A stretch of DNA of 64,000 bases, taken from assembly GCF_003403095.1 (NCBI RefSeq), contig NZ_CP031555.1, positions 3,474,001 through 3,538,000 on the forward strand, in the 5' to 3' direction. Position numbers and translations under genes: made by a program. Source of the DNA: Thalassospira indica (GTDB lineage Bacteria > Pseudomonadota > Alphaproteobacteria > Rhodospirillales > Thalassospiraceae). The notes under the pieces were generated by a model. That model saw only the letters and a program-made list of their open reading frames with translations, ran no database searches and was not told where the DNA came from. Shown here piece by piece: positions 62,301 to 64,000 of this stretch (position 1 is its first letter; each line of letters starts with the position of its first letter).

Positions 62301-62479
62301 ACCCATTCACCGACCTGGACACTCGCGTCATACGCTTCGCGCCATGCTGAATTTACGAGTAGTTGTCCTTCGTCTGGATCATATGCTCCAGACGGCAAAC
62401 ACAGATGGCTGATCAACGCCGTCATCGTACCGACGGAATCGATTGCGTTGATGTCTCCCATAGCGGCTTTATTCGTCAT
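59351..62479 (-). CDS. Multi-PAS GGDEF-EAL cyclic di-GMP protein
   Basis: 1042 aa from the ATG at 62479; the open frame to 62593 is unsupported. At least three PAS/PAC modules are visible (about 230-345, 355-475, 480-605) with PAC endings such as [14 protein letters not shown] and [14 protein letters not shown]. GGDEF follows with intact [10 protein letters not shown] (about 682), then EAL with GMEALVRW (about 810), [20 protein letters not shown] and [10 protein letters not shown]. The usual EVTES is EVTEG here, which keeps the catalytic Glu. There is no membrane segment. It probably tunes cyclic di-GMP in response to a cytoplasmic signal. Confidence 0.9.
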   Translation of the reverse strand: [1042 protein letters not shown]

Positions 62480-62845
62480 GTTTGTTGTCGCTGCGCGACC
62501 ATAACTGCTACCCCATGCCGTGCAAAGCCAAATTTTCCCCGACGAGAGCCACCAACCCCAATCATTTTGCTTGTATTTTTGTAGCGGCTTCATTTTTTGT
62601 TCTTTTGGTCGCGCATGCCGCCTTTTTCACGGCTTTCAACGCCCGCGCAACCGGTGCCGACAGAATGAACGTGATTTCACTACGTAATCCTTAAAATCCT
62701 TGAAAATTCATCGGTTAACTGTTGCCCGTGGAAGTTTATCGGCATACCATCGCTCGGCTCGGTGGTTTTCACACTGTCCGGATCTCAACGTCAAAGTCCG
62801 GATAAAAGCGTTTCAGGGAACCATCCTCGATAAGGAGTAACCAAC
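62480..62845. other. Divergent intergenic region with no gene
   Basis: About 365 bp. Short frames are not convincing. The direct repeat GTCCGGAT occurs twice (near 62777 and 62796), and an AT-rich block near 62560-62620 could hold the GGDEF-EAL gene promoter. Confidence 0.4.
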
Positions 62846-63259
62846 GTGATTTCGCATCAGGACGCCTTGATCTACACAATGGTTATGGTATCGGCCGCCG
62901 ATAACGATATCACCGACGCCGAACTTTCCGCGATGGGCCGCCGGGTCCGTTATCTTCCGATTTTTGCCGGATTTGACAATGATGGCGTCACCAGTGTTGC
63001 GCGCGATTGTGCCAAACTGCTGGGCGAAGAAGACGGTATGGACCGCACGCTGGATATGATCCGCGATGCCCTGCCGCGCAAACTGCGCGAAACAGCGTAT
63101 GTCTTCGCCTGTGAAATCGTCCTGTCCGACAGCGAAATCAGCCAGGAAGAACTCCGCATTCTTGAATTGCTTCGCCACCGGCTTGATATTGACCGGTTGG
63201 TCGGATCGGCCATCGAACGCGCCATGGCAGCGCGCTATGTCCGGCCCGGTGATTTTTGA
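62846..63259 (+). CDS. TerB-like tellurite-resistance domain protein
   Basis: 137 aa from a GTG with an AAGGAG site 10 nt upstream. The TerB fold (PF05099) is all helical with paired acidic loops: ALIYTMVMVSAADNDITDAE near the N-terminus and FACEIVLSDSEISQEELRIL in the second half, both with Asp residues suited to metal binding. TerB-type proteins are tied to tellurite and phage resistance in ter operons, but this is a stand-alone copy of unknown role. Confidence 0.8.
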   Translation: MISHQDALIYTMVMVSAADNDITDAELSAMGRRVRYLPIFAGFDNDGVTSVARDCAKLLGEEDGMDRTLDMIRDALPRKLRETAYVFACEIVLSDSEISQEELRILELLRHRLDIDRLVGSAIERAMAARYVRPGDF

Positions 63260-63533
63260 TGTTTCCAACGACGGCCGCGGCACCTTGCCAGTACGGCCTC
63301 GTTGAATGAAAAACGGTTAATTCAGCATTCCAACTTTGTGTTGGGCCTGTCTGATCGAATTTGTGGAACCCAAAGCGCATTTTGGGCGTTACGCCCTGAA
63401 ATTGCTGCTCTTGGTCATCCACAATGGGACAGGACCCAGCCAACAAAACTTTCCGGTTTCGGGCCAATGGGCGCGGACCGTTTTTGCGTCGCCAATTCAG
63501 ATATAGCTACCGTCACACAAAGGGATCGCCGTC

Positions 63534-64000
63534 ATGACCGCTCTTTCCGGGGAAAACATCGCCTTTATCGGACTTGGATTGATGGGGCGTCCGATGGCGC
63601 TCAATCTTGAAAAGGCCGGTGCAGTCCTGACCGTCAATACACGTAATCCCGAAACACTCAATGCCTTCGAAGACCTTGGCATTGCAACGGCCGGCACCCC
63701 GGCCGATGCCGCGGCCGAGGCCGACATCGTCATCATCTGTGTTGCCAACACGCCCGCACTTGAAAATGTGCTTCTGGGCGAAGAAGGCATTATTGATGGC
63801 CTCGAAGAAGGCACTATTGTCATCGACATGGGCACAACCTCGGTCGAAGCCACACGGCGCTTTGCCGATGTGGTCGAAGAAGCCGGCGGCACATGGATTG
63901 ATGCCCCGGTTTCCGGTGGCACCCACGGGGCTGAGAACGGCACCCTTTCCATCATGGTCGGTGCATCGCCCGAAGATTTCGAACGCGCCCATCGGGTGTT
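63534..64000 (+). CDS. 3-hydroxyisobutyrate dehydrogenase-like protein, 3' end cut off
   Basis: The first 155 codons lie inside the window. The NAD(P)-binding motif FIGLGLMGRPMALNLEKAG (about 10-28) and the substrate motif DAPVSGGTHGAENGTLSIMV (about 123-142) are those of beta-hydroxyacid dehydrogenases (HIBADH, tartronate semialdehyde reductase and relatives). The catalytic Lys, expected near residue 170, is beyond the window. Exact substrate cannot be set. The interval 63260-63533 upstream has no convincing gene. Confidence 0.85.
   Translation, partial: MTALSGENIAFIGLGLMGRPMALNLEKAGAVLTVNTRNPETLNAFEDLGIATAGTPADAAAEADIVIICVANTPALENVLLGEEGIIDGLEEGTIVIDMGTTSVEATRRFADVVEEAGGTWIDAPVSGGTHGAENGTLSIMVGASPEDFERAHRV

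Overview
The window looks like an alphaproteobacterial chromosome. The set of families and the gene style would suit a marine Rhodospirillales genus such as Thalassospira, but that assignment is an inference. Pointers are a class I lysyl-tRNA synthetase, an OhrR/Ohr locus, a GTA-type three-helix holin, a HisKA_2-type kinase feeding a GGDEF-EAL response regulator, and a moderately GC-rich host sequence. No rRNA, tRNA, CRISPR array, integrase or transposase was recognised.

Left part (about 1-20.1 kb): a prophage-like late region, almost entirely on the minus strand. Read 5' to 3' (right to left) it is nearly colinear with the late genes of T7-like podoviruses: two unknown genes (one resembling a permuted NlpC/P60 peptidase), a small head protein, portal, Bbp19-like protein, scaffold, major capsid, a small head protein, three tail-collar or glycine-rich fibre cassettes, tail tubular proteins A and B, a coiled-coil virion protein, tail fibre, spike, candidate small terminase, large terminase, then the lysis genes (membrane protein, SleB-like hydrolase, GTA-type holin). 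Several small accessory genes (Cys-rich secreted protein, periplasmic protein, DoxX, a plus-strand membrane microprotein) sit among them, often with their own terminator. No integrase, replication gene, phage RNA polymerase or long ejection protein is visible. The left edge is rearranged: an antitoxin without a toxin, a decayed second copy of the holin 3' end, and a TcmP-family gene in AT-rich DNA.

Middle part (20.4-41.8 kb): ordinary chromosome with a strong signalling component. It holds an S24/LexA-like regulator, a MASE1-CHASE hybrid kinase, an inositol-monophosphatase-family enzyme, a class IV aminotransferase, a DUF4136 lipoprotein, a TetR regulator beside a perfect palindrome, a DUF2157 membrane protein, proline dehydrogenase, class I LysRS, a HisKA_2 kinase with a REC-PAS-GGDEF-EAL partner, a dCache chemoreceptor, MAPEG and DUF1801 genes, and an ohrR-esterase-ohr peroxide-response locus.

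Right part (41.8-64 kb): an AT-richer two-gene locus of unknown function (a large protein resembling a five-bladed propeller plus a helical partner), a YqaA membrane protein, a LysE exporter facing an AraC regulator across a REP-like palindrome, a DinG/XPD-type Fe-S helicase, a glycosyltransferase, a DUF2946-PepSY pair, a TPCP-type P1B ATPase with HdeD, a divergent LysR/EamA pair, a second DUF2946 paralogue, a Crp/Fnr regulator, a multi-PAS GGDEF-EAL protein, a TerB-like protein, and the start of a 3-hydroxyisobutyrate-dehydrogenase-like gene cut by the window end.
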